Part shown: piece by piece, positions 41,380-43,494 of the stretch
How positions within the stretch are numbered: position 1 is the first letter of the stretch
Layout: each line of letters opens with the position of its first letter
Assembly (NCBI GenBank): GCA_902799955.1
Contig: CADCCQ010000014.1
Span: forward strand, 1 to 43,494
DNA length: 43,494 bases
Reading direction: 5' to 3'
DNA from: an uncultured bacterium
GTDB taxonomy: Bacteria; Verrucomicrobiota; Kiritimatiellia; RFP12; UBA1067
Program-made: the position numbers and the translations under genes
Notes under the pieces: generated by a model
Database searches by the model: none
Told to the model about the DNA's origin: nothing
Seen by the model: only the letters and a program-made list of their open reading frames with translations

Positions 41380-42935
41380 GCGGCGGCGGAGCGGATGACG
41401 AACTCTCGATAGAGGAGATGCTCTCCTCCCGGCCGGCGGAGTACAGGGCGCCGGGGAGGCTCGCCCTCGGCAGCATGGTCGACGGCTGGCGCGTCGAGGC
41501 GTTTCTTGGCGAGGGACGCTCTGCGGAGGTGTACCGGGTCGTGAACCTGAAGGGCGGCGGAGACGGCGCGCTTAAGCTGCTCGCGGATCTGTCGCCGTCC
41601 ATGAGGGAGCGCTTCGCGCGCGAGGTGAAGGTGCTGAAGTCCGTGGCGCTCCCGGGGATGCCGAAGTTCCTCCGCGAGGGGACGGCCCTCGGGTCCCCGT
41701 ACTGCATAATGGAGTACCTCCAGCCGCTCTTCCTGCCGCTTCCGCGCGAGGAGGCCGTCAAGTTCACGACGTCGCTCGCCAGGTCGGTAGGCGCGCTGAA
41801 CGAATACGGATTCGTCCATCGCGACATAAAGCCCGCGAACGTCCTTCTGCGCCGCGAAGGGGGGCCGGTCCTGGTGGACTTCGGGCTGGTCTCCGCCATC
41901 CCCGGGACGCGGGCCGCCGAACTGGGAATCGCCGCGCCGGGGCGCGACGGGGTGGGCACAAAAGGGTTCTCCGCGCCGGAGCAGATGATGGACGGCGTTT
42001 TCAACGCGCGCACCGAGGTCTTCGCGCTCGGTAAGATGCTGCGCGCCGCCCTGACGCGGCCGATTCCGCGTCCGCTGCTTGACGTGATCCGCAAGGCGAC
42101 GAGCGACGACCCGGAGGACCGCTACCCTAACGCCATGGCCTTCGCCGACGCCGTCGAGGAGGCGGCGGGAAGGCGGCGGAGGGCGTTCGCGTTCGCGGCG
42201 GCGGGCATTGCCGCGGTTGCGGCTGCCGTCGTCGCCGTGCTCCTGGTCGCGCGGCGCGGGCCGGGCTCAGGTGCCGTTGCGTCGACCACGCCACCCCCGC
42301 CGCCGCCCACGCGCCCTCTCGTTAATCATCTGGCGCCGTCCATCGAGGAGCGCCTTCTCGAGATTGACATCGAAAAGGGCGCGGAGCGCCTTGCCGCCCG
42401 CCCGGGCGAAAGCGATCAGGACCGCTTCAGGAGGATACTGGAGGACGCCAACTACGGCGACCTGGACGCGCAGACCGCCGTGGCGGAGGCGTATTTCTGG
42501 GGGAAGGGCGTCGACGAGGACAAGGCCAAGGCCGTTGAATGGTATAGGAAGGCGGCGGACAATGGGGGAATTGACGCGCTGGCGTCACTTGGCATCTGCC
42601 TGCTCAAGGGATATGGATGCGAAGAGGACCACAAGGCCGCCGTCAAGTGCTTTGCCGCGGCCGCCGCGGAGAAGAACGTCCGCGCGATGAACGACTATGC
42701 CTTCTGCCTCATCCATGGCAAGGGAACGGACAAGAACGAGAAGGCGGGATTCAAACTGGCGCTGGAGGCGGCGGAGCTTGGCCATGCGGCGTCGCAGGTG
42801 ATGGTCGGCGAATGCTATCTCTATGGCTGGGGCGTCGCCAAGAAGGCCCCACATGAGGCCAGGATCTGGCTGGAGAAGGCCGCCGCGCAGGGGAACAAGC
42901 GCGCCAGGAGGCTGCTTGACACGCGCTTCCCTTGA
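41376..42935 (+). CDS. membrane Ser/Thr kinase with Sel1-repeat outer domain
   Basis: The GTG at 41376 overlaps the murJ stop and has GGGAGG upstream; the frame remains open further upstream but only in antisense of murJ logic. The 519-residue protein has a Hanks-type kinase domain: glycine loop GEGRSAEV, ATP lysine K67 (GALKLL), HRDIKPAN (D150), DFG (D168) and APEQ. One span (269-292) follows, then a Pro linker and Sel1 repeats (about 350-515: AVAEAYFWGKGVDEDKAKAV, ASLGICLLKGYGCEED, VMVGECYLYGWGVAKKA). The repeats should lie in the periplasm and bind a protein. Coupling to murJ suggests control of envelope synthesis. It resembles the kinase at 955-2289. Confidence 0.87.
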   Translation: MSGGGADDELSIEEMLSSRPAEYRAPGRLALGSMVDGWRVEAFLGEGRSAEVYRVVNLKGGGDGALKLLADLSPSMRERFAREVKVLKSVALPGMPKFLREGTALGSPYCIMEYLQPLFLPLPREEAVKFTTSLARSVGALNEYGFVHRDIKPANVLLRREGGPVLVDFGLVSAIPGTRAAELGIAAPGRDGVGTKGFSAPEQMMDGVFNARTEVFALGKMLRAALTRPIPRPLLDVIRKATSDDPEDRYPNAMAFADAVEEAAGRRRRAFAFAAAGIAAVAAAVVAVLLVARRGPGSGAVASTTPPPPPPTRPLVNHLAPSIEERLLEIDIEKGAERLAARPGESDQDRFRRILEDANYGDLDAQTAVAEAYFWGKGVDEDKAKAVEWYRKAADNGGIDALASLGICLLKGYGCEEDHKAAVKCFAAAAAEKNVRAMNDYAFCLIHGKGTDKNEKAGFKLALEAAELGHAASQVMVGECYLYGWGVAKKAPHEARIWLEKAAAQGNKRARRLLDTRFP

Positions 42936-43045
42936 ATTAGTCGTTGGTGGCTAGTCGTTAGCAGGAAGCAAAGAGAAATACAGAGAAGGAGACGGCAGCA
43001 TTGCCGCAGGGAAATGCACCAAGGGTGTCTCCCCTTCTGCAAAGA

Positions 43046-43125
43046 GGGTCTCTCCCCATATGCCGCTTTTGTGCGGCTGGGGTAGAATAGGGGTCTCTCC
43101 CCATATGCCGTGCTAGTGCGGCTGG
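43046..43125. repeat. two 35-bp REP-like repeats
   Basis: GGGTCTCTCCCCATATGCCG begins both copies, at 43046 and 43091, and each continues to GTGCGGCTGG. Each copy carries a small hairpin (GCCGC/GCGGC in copy 1). A shorter relative, GGGTGTCTCCCC, lies at about 43024. They are close to a REP-associated transposase gene, so they may be its recognition repeats. Confidence 0.65.
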
Positions 43126-43199
43126 CAGGGGTGGAGAAAAATATTTTCCAGATGTTACAATTGCGTTACAATCTTTTTTGCAAAATGTGGTAGACTACA

Positions 43200-43257
43200 T
43201 TGCGTCGACCGGGGCTGCGCGGAAGTACCGCGCGGCCACCATGCCGGTCGGATGCAA
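43200..43257 (+). promoter_or_regulatory. long imperfect hairpin before the transposase gene
   Basis: TTGCGTCGACCGG (43200-43212) pairs with CCGGTCGGATGCAA at the other end, and GGCTGCGCGG pairs with CCGCGCGGCC around an AAGTA loop. It may be a Y1 transposase target or an RNA structure in the leader. Confidence 0.55.
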
Positions 43258-43281
43258 CGAACAAAGAGGGAGGTACAAGAA

Positions 43282-43494
43282 ATGGCAAGGACGGCAAGGG
43301 TGAAGAGCATGGCGGAAGGGACCGCGTACTATCATCTCACTTCGCGAGCGTGCAACAGGCAGTTCCTGTTCCGCAAGGCGAAGGTCAAGACGCGGCTGGC
43401 GGAGCTCATCAGGATCGCCGCCGAGTTCAGCGGCGTGGTCCTGGAGGCGTTCACGGTGATGGACAACCACATCCACGTGCTGTGCAAGATCGTG
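43282..43494 (+). CDS. REP-associated tyrosine transposase (Y1, IS200-like), N-terminal part
   Basis: The 71 residues present begin ARTARVKSMAEGTAYYHLTS and reach the HUH metal-binding motif NHIHVL (VMDNHIHVLCKIV), as in Y1 single-strand transposases. RACNRQFLF matches the region after the first strand in the REP-associated (RAYT) group. Such enzymes nick and join single-stranded DNA and are linked to spread of REP palindromes. AGAGGGAGG precedes ATG 43282. The gene continues beyond the window, so the catalytic Tyr is not seen. REP-like repeats and a long hairpin lie just upstream. Confidence 0.85.
   Translation, partial: MARTARVKSMAEGTAYYHLTSRACNRQFLFRKAKVKTRLAELIRIAAEFSGVVLEAFTVMDNHIHVLCKIV

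Larger units (their letters stand above)
42936..43281. other. intergenic stretch with repeats upstream of the transposase
   Basis: No gene is seen. It begins with TTAGTCGTTGGTGGCTAGTC-type short repeats, then a GC-rich repeat pair (43046-43125), an AT-rich part with a possible minus-10 TAGACT at 43191 preceded by TGG, and a long hairpin at 43200-43257. A terminator for the lpxK operon could not be placed. Confidence 0.5.

Overview
The window looks like chromosomal DNA of an uncultured, GC-rich Gram-negative bacterium, most plausibly of the Verrucomicrobiota/Kiritimatiellota-Lentisphaerota (PVC) side. That placement is inference from gene style, not from a marker gene. The pointers are lpxK (lipid A), a methionine synthase with a separate activation-domain gene, Ser/Thr kinases with a C-terminal membrane span (one fused to Sel1 repeats), very large secreted proteins with autotransporter-type beta-strand repeats, secreted glycoside hydrolases without SusC/SusD, and short GTGTAAA-type repeats between genes.

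Layout. (1) 1-2289: tail of an ABC-F ATPase, then a sigma-70-like factor translationally coupled to a membrane Ser/Thr kinase. (2) 2290-9445: an accessory block of visibly lower GC. It starts with an extended-minus-10 promoter and a strongly folded leader. It then encodes two unknown cytosolic proteins, a large CxxCxGxG zinc-finger/Sel1/TM2 fusion, two membrane-anchored coiled-coil proteins, a multispanning HELGH metalloprotease, a lipoprotein paralogous to one of the coiled-coil proteins, and a final unknown protein. This is the best candidate for an undescribed system. (3) 9446-9997: an array of four exact 75-bp units, each carrying a promoter-like sequence, ending in the promoter of a stand-alone AICAR formyltransferase gene that appears to be leaderless. 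(4) 9998-15845: the AICAR formyltransferase gene followed by ExbB, ExbD, a TPR protein and a TonB-like/VWA protein with overlapping ends, a probable energised envelope complex. (5) 15846-32628: a carbohydrate block with a PfkB sugar kinase, a GH97 enzyme, a metallophosphatase/discoidin/beta-repeat protein, a GH141-like beta-helix protein, a giant beta-repeat surface protein and two paralogous GH29 alpha-L-fucosidases. The likely theme is degradation of fucose-containing glycans. (6) 32629-38420, minus strand: an AAA/DUF4143 ATPase with its own promoter, and the metF - activation domain - metH operon. A metH fragment, a slipped 16-bp repeat inside metH and two tandem 134-bp palindromic elements show local rearrangement. 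(7) 38421-42935, plus strand: lpxK - murJ - Ser/Thr kinase with Sel1 repeats, tightly coupled and divergent from metF. (8) 42936-43494: REP-like repeats, a long hairpin and the start of a Y1 REP-associated transposase, cut by the window end.

A recurring extended minus-10 of the form TGGTATAAT marks most promoters seen. The purH-like, metF and lpxK promoters also share a longer common module, and two of these three genes belong to folate one-carbon metabolism.
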